From Bryopsis sp. KO-2023 (Eukaryota > Chlorophyta > Ulvophyceae > Bryopsidales > Bryopsidaceae): a stretch of 64,000 nucleotides of DNA. Position 1 is the stretch's first letter. The number at the start of each line of letters is the position of its first letter. The notes below the pieces were generated by a model, which saw only the letters and a list, made by a program, of their open reading frames with translations, was not told the DNA's origin and made no database searches. The stretch is from positions 2,480,001 to 2,544,000 of the forward strand of contig BSYQ01000004.1 in NCBI GenBank assembly GCA_030272585.1, in the 5' to 3' direction. A program made the position numbers and the translations under genes. Positions 1 to 11,500 of this stretch are shown here, piece after piece.

Positions 1-2097
1 TCTGTTCCTGAGGTCCGAAGTTTTCTGGGGATGGTTTCGTATTACCGTCGCTTCATTCGACAGTTTTCGAAAGTAGCGGCGCCGATCCAGAAGCTTGTGA
101 AGAAGGACCAGCCATGGGAATGGGGAGCCGAGCAGAAGGCAGCTTTTGAAGCCCTGAAGGAAAGTCTGACGACGGCTCCGGTCCTGCTGATACCGGATCC
201 GGACAAGCCATATGTAGTTGTCACGGATGCTTCGGATTTTGCGCTGGGAGCCACATTGATGCAGGAGGCTGACGATGGACTTCAACCGGTGGCGTTCCTC
301 AGTAGGTCCCTCAACTCGGCCGAACAGAAGTACTCGGCCTATGAAAGGGAGCTTTTGGGCATTTCCTATGCCTTGGCTCAATGGCGCCATTATCTCGAAG
401 GAGCGCCGAAAGGGACCACTGTCTACACGGACCACCAACCCGCTACACATTTCCTCCAGCAACGGGTCCTGTCTCGGACCCAAACCCGCTGGTTGAAGGC
501 GGGGTATTTTCAGTCTATTATGCCGAAGATCGTCTACCTCCCGGGCCGATCCAATGTGGTGGCTGATGCATTGTCACGCAAGCCTCAGCTCAAGTTGAAT
601 GCAATTTTGGAGGCCAAAATTTCGCCCGGGGAGGCGCAGGAATGGACGCAAGCGACCACTGATGACCCTACTTTGAAGCGTATTCTGGACCAACTGGACC
701 AAGGACGACATGTACCCGGGTATTCTCGGACCGAACCGGGAATGCTTTTATATCAAACCGAACCAGGAGTGGACCCAAAACTAGTGGTCCCTACCACAAA
801 ACGACAAGTGGTGTTGCACGATCACCACGATGTTCCGATGGCGGGACATCCAGGAGTGGCCAGGACGGCCGAGCTCGTGAGCCGAAGATATTGGTGGCGC
901 GGTTGGAGACGAACCGTGACCGACTATGTCCGCTCGTGCCCCACATGCCAAGTGATGAAGACCGAGAACGCGAAGCCCAAAGGATTGCTGAATCCGCTTC
1001 CCGTTCCGACATATAAGTGGGAACAGCTGACAACGGACCTTGTGACCGATTTGCCGAAATCGAATGGGTATACCGCTGTAGCTGTCTTTGTGGACCGGCT
1101 CACAAAAATGTGCAAGTTCGTGCCATGTACCAAGGAGGTATCGGCAAAGGAGTATGCCGAGTTGTTTCTATCCCAGGTGTTCCCTACCTCAGGGATACCT
1201 GAAGTGATCGTTTCGGATCGCGATCCACGGTTCACGAGCCAGTTCTACAAGGAACTGTTCAGGCTCGTAGGAACGGATCTGCGGATGTCGACTGCTCACC
1301 ATCCACAGTCGGATGGCCAGAGTGAAGTAACGATCCGGACCCTGGAGAACTTCCTTCGGCCCTATATTGAGGCCAGGCCGGAGAAGTGGAGCGACTACCT
1401 GAGCACGGCAGAATTTGCAGCGAATAACTCGATCAACGCCAGTACCAAGTACACGCCGTTCTATCTTATGTACGGCCAGCACCCAAAGGGATTGGAGTTG
1501 GACCGGCCCAAGAGCAATGTTGAGGCCGCAGAAGCCATGGTGGACCGAATGCGGGACGATTTGATGGACGCGAAGAAGAACTACCACGCCGCCCAGGAGC
1601 AAATGTGCCAAGTAGCCAACAAGAAAAGGAGGCACGTGGAGTTCCAAGTGGGCCAAGAAGTGTGCCTACGAAGTGCACATCTTCCGTTGGCCGTGACCAA
1701 GCATGTTCCAGCTAAGGTCCGAAGACGGTTCATCGGGCCATTCAAGGTGACCAAAGTGATATCACCGGTGGCCTACCGCATTGATCTACCAGACACATGG
1801 CGACTACATCCAACCTTCCACGTCTCCAAACTCAAGGAGTATATACGTTCCGAGGAATTCAAGAGGGACGATCCTCCAGGACCGGCTCTGGTGGACGAAC
1901 TAACTGGAGCCGAGGAATTCGAAGTGGAGACGGTTCTACGATCCAAGGGAGCTGGAAAAAGAAAGAGGTACCTGGTACTATGGAAGGGTTATCCGACCCA
2001 TGAGGCCACATGGGAACCGGTTGCACATCTGGAACACTGTGCAGAATTGTTAGCTGAGTTCGAAAGGAAAAACTCAGCCAAACATGGCCATAACTGA
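1..2097 (+). CDS. pol: Ty3/gypsy chromovirus Pol, C-terminal part (RNase H, integrase, chromodomain)
   Basis: The frame is open from base 1, so the 5' part of the polyprotein (gag, protease, most of the reverse transcriptase) lies outside the window. The first residues (VRSFLGMVSYYRRFI) are the end of a gypsy reverse transcriptase. RNase H follows, with acidic residues in VVTDASDFALG, YERELLG, VYTDHQPA and VVADALSR. The integrase has an HHCC zinc finger (GHPGVARTAEL to CPTCQ) and a D,D35E core visible in TTDLVTDLP, VSDRDPRF and QSDGQSE. A GPFKV/YRIDLP C-terminal segment is followed by a chromodomain (EEFEVETVLRSKG, YLVLWKGYP, ATWEP). This order is diagnostic of chromoviruses, which copy RNA into DNA and insert it into chromatin. 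No stop or frameshift interrupts the visible 698 codons, so the copy may be young. Confidence 0.95.
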   Translation, partial: SVPEVRSFLGMVSYYRRFIRQFSKVAAPIQKLVKKDQPWEWGAEQKAAFEALKESLTTAPVLLIPDPDKPYVVVTDASDFALGATLMQEADDGLQPVAFLSRSLNSAEQKYSAYERELLGISYALAQWRHYLEGAPKGTTVYTDHQPATHFLQQRVLSRTQTRWLKAGYFQSIMPKIVYLPGRSNVVADALSRKPQLKLNAILEAKISPGEAQEWTQATTDDPTLKRILDQLDQGRHVPGYSRTEPGMLLYQTEPGVDPKLVVPTTKRQVVLHDHHDVPMAGHPGVARTAELVSRRYWWRGWRRTVTDYVRSCPTCQVMKTENAKPKGLLNPLPVPTYKWEQLTTDLVTDLPKSNGYTAVAVFVDRLTKMCKFVPCTKEVSAKEYAELFLSQVFPTSGIPEVIVSDRDPRFTSQFYKELFRLVGTDLRMSTAHHPQSDGQSEVTIRTLENFLRPYIEARPEKWSDYLSTAEFAANNSINASTKYTPFYLMYGQHPKGLELDRPKSNVEAAEAMVDRMRDDLMDAKKNYHAAQEQMCQVANKKRRHVEFQVGQEVCLRSAHLPLAVTKHVPAKVRRRFIGPFKVTKVISPVAYRIDLPDTWRLHPTFHVSKLKEYIRSEEFKRDDPPGPALVDELTGAEEFEVETVLRSKGAGKRKRYLVLWKGYPTHEATWEPVAHLEHCAELLAEFERKNSAKHGHN

Positions 2098-2411
2098 GAC
2101 CGGATCGCATTGGAGCCAGCGATGGGGGAGTTGGATCCAAATGGAGACGGACCGAGAATGATCCGACCCCGGCTGGTATGGGACAGCTTTAACGGGGAAA
2201 CATCATCTCAGTCCTGAGGTAACTCCCAGCTGACTACACGATCCGAGGAAGGCGTGGCTGTACAGGAGTACTGGACCGTGGAGCCGGGAACGACGATAAA
2301 AACTAAGCGCGAAGACAAGGAACCATACATCAAGCGCACTTTGGTTTCTGTTCTCCTACTCGCTACTGCAAACCCCGACAAACATCTACTGTTCCTTCGT
2401 TCTCGTTCGAA
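2098..2411 (+). promoter_or_regulatory. Spacer between pol and the downstream ORF, with a purine tract and a TATA-like motif
   Basis: About 310 bases separate the two ORFs of the retroelement. A purine-rich tract (GATGGGGGAGTTGG, near 2121) resembles a polypurine primer, and a similar GGGGGAGTT stretch recurs near 3806. A TATA-like GATAAAAAC lies near 2295, about 115 bases before the next ATG, and the bases after it are rich in TCTCC/TTCGTTC, as expected of a transcript leader. The spacer may therefore be a promoter for the downstream ORF. This is inference from motif spacing only. Confidence 0.35.
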
Positions 2412-3614
2412 ATGGCTGCACCGACTCCTGTCTCTAGCGCCCTTGATGCGTTAAATGCGGCGTTCACTGAGGAGACAAAGAGGTTACAGGCCACGGTAGC
2501 GGCACAAAAAGAAAGGATTCAGCAGCTTGAGAATGAACTAGCCGCTACAAAGGAGGCACTGGCGAACGCTAGGAAGGAAGCAGAAGGGGACGCGCGAAAA
2601 TGGGGACGGAACCGTGAGGCGGAAATGGTTACAGGAATAGAGAAGGCAATAGGAGTTCTGGAGGGAACGTTGAAACAGCTGAGCGTCGCAGACGCAGAGG
2701 GAATTGATCAGATGCGCGGAGGGGAAACGGATCGAGCCAAAGAGGCAGAAGGGGGACAGTCAGAGCAACCATCTGACGAAGAAATGGATGAGCCCCCGAA
2801 GTGGAAAACCACCAGACGTCGTAACAAGGTGTTGCGTCGAAGCTCCTTCATACTGGACGAAGCTACGGAGGTGGATCTGAGTGAGGGAGATATCGGAAGT
2901 GAGGAAGGTGCCGTCGAAGAAATGGTGGATACAGATCAAGAGGAGTGGGACTCTCTTTACGGGACTGAAAGTAAGATGGACGTGAACCCCCCTTCGCGAC
3001 CACCCACTACCGAGTCCGAGCCTGCCATCGTTCCACCTGGTCTCGCACCGTCTCCCAGTATCCCGACGTCACCAACAGCACCGAGCGTCGTAGCCCCCTT
3101 CAGTTGCATTGCGTGTGGGGTTACGCGGACGGTCCCACGCCAAACGGACCAGGTCCTATGCCCCCGCAATCACCTCGTGTGCCGGACCCACCACGCGGGA
3201 TATCGCATCGCCGTGCGAGCCGCTAAATTCTACGAGCAGGGCCTCACCCCGACAACGGCGCAACTGCTAGCCAATTCGGCAGACCCGGTCCAGGGCGCGG
3301 TTGAACTTGTGCCGCAATGGGGTAACCCGTTCCCGAGTTGCCCCATGTGCCAAAAAGACGTTCTCCCGCTCTGGACCGGGAAAAGCAAAAAGCAGCTGCG
3401 CGACTGGAACGCGGCTTACCTCAAGGCCGTTGGGGTGGATCCCGTTGGGAATCGACAAGCGAGAGGAGCTTCACAGGGAGCGGTATCGACGGAGCAAACG
3501 CAGGAACGGACCCAGGAGCAGCGTGGAGAGCACTCTGGCGGATCGTCACAGCAAACGCAGGCGGTCCAAGGTCCCAGAACGCGACTTCGCAGTCGTGGCA
3601 AGAGCCAGAAATGA
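2412..3614 (+). CDS. Accessory retroelement ORF, coiled coil plus C-terminal Cys/His zinc module
   Basis: This intact 400-codon ORF lies downstream of pol in the position where some gypsy elements carry env, but it has no signal peptide or membrane segment. Residues about 20-65 form a heptad-rich coiled coil (LQATVAAQKERIQQLENELA). Residues about 85-190 are acidic and polar. A proline-rich linker follows (PPSRPPTTESEPAIVPP). Residues about 230-320 hold a Cys/His cluster (CIACG, CPRNH, CRTHH, CPMCQ) like a treble-clef or RING-type zinc module. The last 60 residues are Gln/Arg-rich. It does not look like Ty3 Gag, which has a CX2CX4HX4C knuckle. It could be a gag-like or chromatin-binding accessory protein. 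I do not recognise the family. Confidence 0.7.
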   Translation: MAAPTPVSSALDALNAAFTEETKRLQATVAAQKERIQQLENELAATKEALANARKEAEGDARKWGRNREAEMVTGIEKAIGVLEGTLKQLSVADAEGIDQMRGGETDRAKEAEGGQSEQPSDEEMDEPPKWKTTRRRNKVLRRSSFILDEATEVDLSEGDIGSEEGAVEEMVDTDQEEWDSLYGTESKMDVNPPSRPPTTESEPAIVPPGLAPSPSIPTSPTAPSVVAPFSCIACGVTRTVPRQTDQVLCPRNHLVCRTHHAGYRIAVRAAKFYEQGLTPTTAQLLANSADPVQGAVELVPQWGNPFPSCPMCQKDVLPLWTGKSKKQLRDWNAAYLKAVGVDPVGNRQARGASQGAVSTEQTQERTQEQRGEHSGGSSQQTQAVQGPRTRLRSRGKSQK

Positions 3615-4540
3615 GTTACAACAGGTCTAACCTGTTTGGGAACCAGGGGAGTGATTGGTGTGTTTGTTTTCTTTTGGTTTTTGGTTATAAACTTTCTGGA
3701 CTGGGACCAGTTTTGATTCATATTTGCTCTACCTGTTTGGATGGACCCAACAGTCAGTTTGGGATTTGTTTTCTTTTGCATACCATCCATATTCTGTGGA
3801 ACCATGGGGGAGTTCTGTTTTTGATCTGGTTATGATTTCCTGTTTTATTGAAGTATCAATTTGGGTTATTTGGGTGTTCAGAATCAAACATTTGAGTGGA
3901 TCCAGGCTGGGATCCAGAGGTTACCTTACTTTTCTTTCTAAGGTAACAGGGAACTATATCGATTTTGCAGACATTATTGGATCCAGGGGTTTCTTTTGTT
4001 TTGATTATTGGATCCAGGGGTTTTGTTTGGTTGTTGGATCTCAAGGTAACAGTGGTCAAGGGGACCAGTGTCGGATGGACCGATAAGAACCTTGTTTGTT
4101 TTTGAACACAAACATTTTTGGCATGTAAAAAGGTTCGGGGTGACTTGGGTTGTGTAAACTGATCTCCTCTCATATACGTGGTGCTCGGGACGCGCACTTG
4201 ATGGGGGGGGGAGTGGTTGATACGAATGTGGACTCTGGAACGAGTACACATTCACCTAAGTCGATCCAGTCGGACTGGATCAGCCTGGTCCGGTAATCAG
4301 TGCCTGGTTCGGTACCAGAGCCGGTCCAGCAGTACAGTCCGACTGACCCAAGTGAGAGGTGGACACGGTGGCAGTTACCGTGTCCACACAATCCAACCAA
4401 CGGTCCTGAGAAGGATTTGGTCTGGATCTGTCGGTCCAGGGGACGCTGGGTCCGACAGCTCTCAACCGTTCCTTTTGCCAGGTTGTCGGTCCGGCCCCAT
4501 ATTTATTGGATCCGGACCGAGGTAACAATGTTCTAGAGTA
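3615..4540 (+). other. Non-coding 3' region of the retroelement, possibly 3' UTR and LTR
   Basis: No convincing ORF is present. A second purine tract (CATGGGGGAGTT near 3804) could prime plus-strand synthesis, so LTR sequence may begin just after it. The segment contains short direct repeats of GGATCCAGG (near 3899, 3979 and 4010, with a variant near 3910) and a GC-rich stretch at 4257-4510 with small inverted repeats built on GTCCGACTG. The 5' LTR is outside the window, so no LTR pair can be aligned and no boundary is claimed. Confidence 0.35.
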
Positions 4541-5560
4541 AGCTTGTAAGCAAAGACTCTTATCCGTGTTTCCGTGGTTCTAGACGTAACGTCTACCACT
4601 ACTCGATACTTTCCCGTGTTTTTATCATTGACAATACAACCCAGATTTTGTCCAAGCACTTTCTCAATGTCTTCAAGAAAACCAAACCCTTTCCATCAAA
4701 TATACCCTTTTTTCCACTGTTTGAAACAAAAATCTTAATCCAAGCACAACATATTCTTTTAATTCCCCCGAAACTGATTTTGTTTATCCGAATTTTTTTT
4801 CCCTTAAGGCCGGGTTTTGCCGAAATTGCATTGCATTGATGGGGACAACCTGGAAGAGCTTGGCAAAGCATCATGCACAGGTCATGTAATTCATACACGC
4901 TACTTCATGGTCTCAGGTCCACATTGAAAAGACCCACAAATAGCAGGTGATCGAAGATAGAAACGTCAATGTGTGAGGAAATCAGTCCATACCAAACGTC
5001 TATATCAATCAAGCTCATAGAATATGGCTTGGAACACAAAGAAACAAGATCTGCCACTGCATTAAATCGTTGATACACACCACTTGTTCACATTTTGATT
5101 TAAAACAAAAATAGGACAGTGAAAATTAACCCACAGATATCTAGATCCAGAACATCAACAACGACAAACCCCCTCCTCCATCAGCGTGGGCTGATTCCTT
5201 CGTAACACTCACAGTTATCCCTTTTCCCCCTAAAACAAACCTGTTGATATAAATTAGAAAAATCCATCACATACCAATTAATCAACCATATATATATAAA
5301 TCACGACAGACATCATGGTGTCCATCAAGCAACTCCAAATGAGGAAAAAAAACAAAAAACAAATCCATAAACACAATGTGACCTCGATCAAAAATGTTTG
5401 CAATTTCTGCTTAACTGTGGAGGTGAAAGTTGCACCACAGATATCCTTAACATTATGGTGGGCCCAAGAAACAGCAAACGCATCGATTTTGCACACCCCA
5501 GGAAACGATACTATCTCCAGTTTTTGTGAACAAGTGTTTTTGACGGGACACTTTGATAGA
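4541..5560. other. Intergenic region with repeat A and the 3' flank of ankyrin gene 1
   Basis: I see no coding exon here. Bases 4949-5085 form dispersed repeat A, which recurs at 36070-36211 in the same orientation. Bases about 5417-5560 are the 3' flank of the minus-strand ankyrin gene. They match, inverted, the 3' flank of the plus-strand ankyrin gene at about 33522-33660, so the paralogy of the two genes extends past their stop codons. The open frame at 4599-4898 on the minus strand is AT-rich and resembles nothing. Confidence 0.6.
4949..5085 (+). repeat. Dispersed repeat A, copy 1
   Basis: This segment of about 137 bp is similar over its whole length to 36070-36211 (shared strings include GTGTGAGGAAATCAGTCC and CATACCAAACGTCT). 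It lies just beyond the 3' end of ankyrin gene 1. At 36 kb the matching copy is followed directly by repeat B, whereas here the matching copy of repeat B lies at 13003, on the other side of the ankyrin gene. Confidence 0.8.
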
Positions 5561-8500
5561 TTAACCTTCCAGAATAGCTTTGAGACGCTTCTTTTCTCCT
5601 TCGCCGCACGTTTCGTCTACCCTACAATAAGGCTTGCATTTGCAAATCACGTCCACAGGATTGTCCCCATCATCATTCTGAATGCCAACATCAGCTCCCG
5701 CCTTCATCAGAAGTTCAATCAATTCATCATGCCCATAATAGGCTGCAAAATGCAGTGCAGTGTTTCCTTCATCATTGTGGGCGTTCACTTCAGCTCCATT
5801 GTCTATCAATGCAACAAGTGTTTCTTTTTTTATGAAACCAGAGCTAAGAATCCTCATCAGTGCTGTATCGCCAAAATCATCTTTGGCATTGATTTTTGCT
5901 GCACCTGCGAACAGTACACAAATATGTCCATATGTTGTTTTTTGGATCTGTCTAAACCAGAGTAATAGTAATAATATTCGAAAACACAAGTCATTTGATC
6001 AGATGGGGAAAGAAACGATCCATCTTGTTTGTTAAAACCTTTTATCTGCATTTTTGTTTTGTGGATTGCCGAAATGTATGCTGGTTTACATTCACTGAAA
6101 TGGAACTCTTTTATCAGCATGGGAATTTGAAAAATCCAATTAACACCTGCTTTCAACAGGGACTCGACCACTTCCAGTTCCTGCCAGTCAGCTGCGTTCA
6201 TCAGAAGCGTTTCTCCATTCACTGTTTTGAAATCCAGACTTGCCCCTGTAAATAAAAAGGGGGAAAACCATAACAGAAATGATCACTAAACATTGTAAAA
6301 CCAATAAAAACAAAAACAAAATTAATTTCTGTCAAAATGACAGAGATGAAAAGAAATGAAACAATGCAAAACCAGAAAAGAATCCCCATCACCTGCTTCA
6401 ATCAAAACCTTTGCAACATCCCAGTGATCCCATCGTGCTGCTAGATGCAATGGAGATAGCCGACTCTTTGGATCAACTGTTGCACCTAAGAAAATAGAAG
6501 AAAAATTACAATATGAGTAACTACCAGATGCATTTTTCTGAAACCACCAGGCCATGAACAGAAAGGAAAAAACCCCCATCACCTGCTTTGATCAAAACTT
6601 TGACAACGTCCAAGCGACCATTTTCTGCAGCTTGATGTAATGGAGTGTATCCAGCGGGGTCACTCCATGCATTGATATTTGCCCCTGCAACACGCTCAAA
6701 TCAAATGAAGGATGCATTGCAACACACGGCACTTCAATCGTTATTGTTCACCATGTGAATCTTCCCACTCTGGATGCACATAGCCCCAAAGCCAAATTCT
6801 GTATAATAAACCGTCAGATATGATGTTTAGTAGAGAGACCTGCATGCAGAAATCGAATTGAATGCAGCCCATAATACGCAGGAGGGTAAGTTTCTGCCAA
6901 GGTACCTGATTCCAAGAGATACTCAACCACCTCCAGCTTCCCCTCTCTTGCTGCAAGCATCAAGGGGGTTTGTCCATTGCCTCTCGACTTCAAATCCACA
7001 GTTGCCCCTAGAAAACATTGGTGAACCATAAAGAGACAATGATGATACACATCAGGTGGCATCTCACAATTAAGAACTTATAAAAACAATCGCCATTTAT
7101 AATTTGTATATATATAAAACTATAAATGTATTTGTATAAATTTTATCTGGTCAGCTAACATTCTTCCTCTCCACAAACCAAAGCATGAAGCAAAGTCCAA
7201 AAACACCAGCAATAGTCCGCATTGAGCATTACCATTTTTGATCAGGACCCTCGCAAGATTCAGGGCATCTTCCTCCTCACCCTCAGACAATACAACTGCG
7301 ATTAATGGAGTATTGTCAGAGTAATCTTGTGCATCAGGATTTGCCCCTACAGAACACCACAAAGGCGGTGTTTCAACCCCCCCCCTCCTCCCATTTTTTT
7401 GTCACTATCTTGCATCTTTCCAGGGGAGTCGCCTTGCCATCTTATTTTTGACCTGCCAGTTTGCTGCTAACAGCGGACTTCTTTTGTTTTTTTGAATGTT
7501 TCGCTGCTTGTTGGGCGCTGCCCCCACATGGACTATATTTGCAAAGGGATTGGTATGGTAGGATTCTTACTTTGTTTGGTACAGAGCCGGCTTGATGCTA
7601 TTTTTTCCCCGGGAAAGAAGCAGGATTATTTATGGAGGTTTCTCAACCACACTGATATGCGAATTGCATTTTATGAGTTCAAACGACAAAATCAAAACTT
7701 AGTCGACAGATTGAAACGACAAAATAATAGGAGAGCGGCATCTCCTACACAATGTAAATGATGTTTGTTTGTTCGTTTGAAACGACAAAATCAAAACTTA
7801 GTCGACAGATTGAAATGGTCCAAGAACACCTGATTCCAAGAGATGAGACACCATCTCCAGCTCGCCTTCTTGCACTGCAAGCATCAAGGGCGTGCGCCCC
7901 TCATTTGTTTTCAAATTCACGTTTGCCCCTGAAAGAGAATAGAAGTGGCAGTCAAAAAGTTAGCTTAGCTGGAAAAATGTCAGGAACATATTAAGGCAGA
8001 AGTAGAATGGGTCCCTGCATGCAGAGCATCACCTGCCTCCACCAGAATCTCGGCAGCATCCACTGGACCTTCTGCTGCAGCATTATGCAACGGAGTTTTC
8101 CCCTCGTTATCTTGTGCATCAATTTTCGATCCTGGGTACCAAAATTAAGTAAATTTAATATGTGGTGCAACGATTCCTATATTAAAAATGCAACCACACA
8201 TGACATAACAAGGAAAAATTAAAATGTACTTTGCGGGGCCCAAAGTCAAACATCACCTGCCTCCACCAAAATCCTGATAGCATCCACTGAACCTTCCGCT
8301 GCAGCAATATGCAACAGAGTTTTCCCCTCGTTATCCTGTGTACCAATTTTCGCGCCTATGGGCCAAATTAAGTAAAATTTAAAATATGGTGCAACGATTC
8401 CTATATTAAAAATTGCAACCACACATGCATGACAAGGAAAAATTACAATGTACTTTCCGGGCCCCAAAGTCAAACATCACCTGCCTCCACCAAAATCTGA

Positions 8501-11500
8501 ACAATGTCCAATTTACTTTCTGCTGCAGCGATATGCAATGGAGTTTTCCCCTCGTTATCTTGTGCATCAATTTTCGACCCTAGGGACCAAAATTAGGTAA
8601 AGATTAAAATGTGGTGCAACAACTCCTATATTAAAAAATATGCAACCACACATGCATGACAAGGAAAAATTGTAATGTACTTTGTGGGACGTAAAGTCAA
8701 ACATCATGATGACATCATGATGGTGATCACCTGCCTCCACCAAAATCTGAACAACACCCAACCAGTCATGTTGTGCAGAATAATGCATTGCCGTTTGGCC
8801 CCGATTGTCCTGTGCTTCAAGATCTGCCCCTGTTTATGAGGAAAAATGAGTTGCAACACATATCATCTCAGCTGCAACAGTTTTCAATGAAACGGTCATT
8901 TCTGGGCGGTTCAGATGCGGAGGTGGTAATGAAGTCCCCAGGGGCACCTGATTCCAGGAGTTGCTTGATCATCTCTGCCCTGTGATCGTCTGTATATAGA
9001 TTCTGAAAACCGTCTCCCACTGCAATCATCAAAGAAGTGCGTCCATCCCTGTCTTTCAGATCCACACTTGCCCCTAAAATCAAAAAAGCAAGGGTGAAAT
9101 GGGGTCATGTCTTTTCTCTCCATCACTGCACTTGCAAGGGTCGTGAATGAATAAGTCTATCAGCAGGGTCCTCGTGAATGCTATTATTCTATGTTGTAAG
9201 GAAATCCCCAAGGATACCTGATTCCAGCAACTCTTCGACCTGCCCCACTTTAACCATTTTCGCTGCAAGCATCAGAGGCGTTTCTCCATCTTCGTCTTTC
9301 AAATCCGCACTTGCCCCTGAATTAGGAAAAGCAACTATTCTGAAATGTCTTGATCCATCAGCAGAGCCCCAGTAACAGAATCTGTCATATAGATATGTAT
9401 ATATATATATATGATCATGGCCGGTTTTTTAACAAGGCATTTTATTCAGATTTTCGTTTCCAAGGTGCGAGGCACTTTCACAAGGGATTTTACTAGGTTT
9501 ACTTTATTTTTTGATGCAACTGTGGAGGGTTTTCCAGAGCTGACTTTATTGGGATGGATTTTTCTTAAGGGCAGGGCTAAATCACCTCGTTGTGGACAGC
9601 CTTCGTTGGGCAAGTTTGCCTAACGTAAATTAAACATCCATTCATATATATATATATATATATATACACATGTATATATATTCATTTGGTCACAACTGTG
9701 AAAATAATTTTTTTTTCAAGGGTTTCCTCCGAAACAAATCACCTGCTTTGATTAATGCCGTGACAACCCTCGAGCGATTTTTTCCAGTTACGTCATCTGC
9801 TTCGAGCGGAATATCGTAAACGTCTCCTAAGTTTCCAATGGCAGCAGAGTGTAAAGTAGTCTTCCCATAATTGTTTTGTGCATTGACATCGGCCCCTGAA
9901 GGAATTTATGAATAGCACATGTTGTAATCCTCAGCACCATCAAATTGTCGACTAGTTTTAGCTCTGTGTGATACAGATATTTCAAGAAACGTTGGGTGTT
10001 TTGGTGCTTGAATGGACATCTTCCAAGCAGGGATTCGCTTTTTTTCCCAGAAAAGCAATATGGAAATGAACCAGAAAAATCTCAAAGATCACCTGATTCC
10101 AGGAGATGCTGAACCAACTCCACTCCTCCGTTAAGTAATGCTTCCATCAATGGAGTATCTCCAGTCTTTGATTTTGATTCCACATCTGCCCCTGGAAGAA
10201 AACAATCAACGATGTATCTGACTACATTATTTAAAGATAGTTGTCCTGACGCCAATTGGCGCTGCAAGGCATGTATATACCAAAAATGCTGTTGAACTTC
10301 ACCTGCTTGGATCAAAACTGTGACAACATCCAAGTGATCTTGACTTGCAGCCGAATGCAATGCAGTTTCGTTGTGAGTATCTCGTGAATCAATCTCTGCC
10401 CCTGAAGCAAACCGTTACTTGTTGCAATACATACCAAGCCACAGCCATGAGTTTCATATGGGTTCTCGACCAACACTCCAAATTTTGTCAGCCACAACTA
10501 ATATCCAAAAAATGATAAAAAAAAAATTATCAGCCCCCCCTCCAAAAAAAACAACCAAAAGACCCTTCTCTCTGCTCAACATCCAAAAGCAGTAATTCTC
10601 TCACACAAAAAATCACTCAATGACCATTCTGCATTTTTTCAGACCCCCCTAGTTCCATCACCGATGATACATCTGCACCCGATTAGAAAGGTGGTCAGAA
10701 AACCCTTTAGGTTGTACCTGCTTCTAGGAGATACTCAACCAGCTTCACTTTTCCAAAATGTGAGGCTTGCATCAAGGGGGTGTTTTTATCCTCGTCTCTG
10801 AAATCCACATTCGCCCCTACAAGAACAGCATAGTTTGTGGTGGAAACAGGAGTGCATCAATGGATAGGCAACAAGAAGGTTCGATATACTGCATGCACTA
10901 CCTTCTTTGACCAAAATTTTGGCAATATCCAAGCCACCATATTCTGCAGCATAATGCAATGGAGTTTGGCCATCTTCGTTTTGTGCCTCAACATCCGCCC
11001 CTGCAGCAAATGCTCGATCATAAATTGTTTCTTTGTTTCAGAAAGAAAAATCGACGAAATCTAAAAAAAGAGAGACTCTGGAAGTGCTATAGATTTTTTT
11101 AGTTTTTTTTGCAATGGGATATTTTAGTTGCCGCTGAATTAAAATTTGAAATTTAAAATTCAAAATATGTATAATATTGAATTTTTGGCAAAATGGACCC
11201 CAGTAATACGCAAAATGTATTTCCAGCTAAACAAAACTTCCAAGTGGTAGAAAAGGTTTTGGTTGAAAAAAACACTTTTCAGAGGTACTAACAAATTAAA
11301 TATCCAAGAACACAATCCCTGGCTAGGTGTAAAACACAAGCATGCATTACCTGCTTTGATCAAAATCTTGGCAACATCCAAGTGATCATATGCTGCAGCA
11401 AGATGCAATGGAGTATCCCCATCTTCATTTCGCGCATCGATATTCACCCCTGCAGCGAATTCTCGAACAATTGTAAGAGACATTACTATTCTTATTTGAA

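Noticed and set aside
4599-4898. 99-codon minus-strand frame after the retroelement
   Set aside because: It is Lys/Ile-rich, lies in AT-rich DNA, has no splice context or motif, and has no counterpart.
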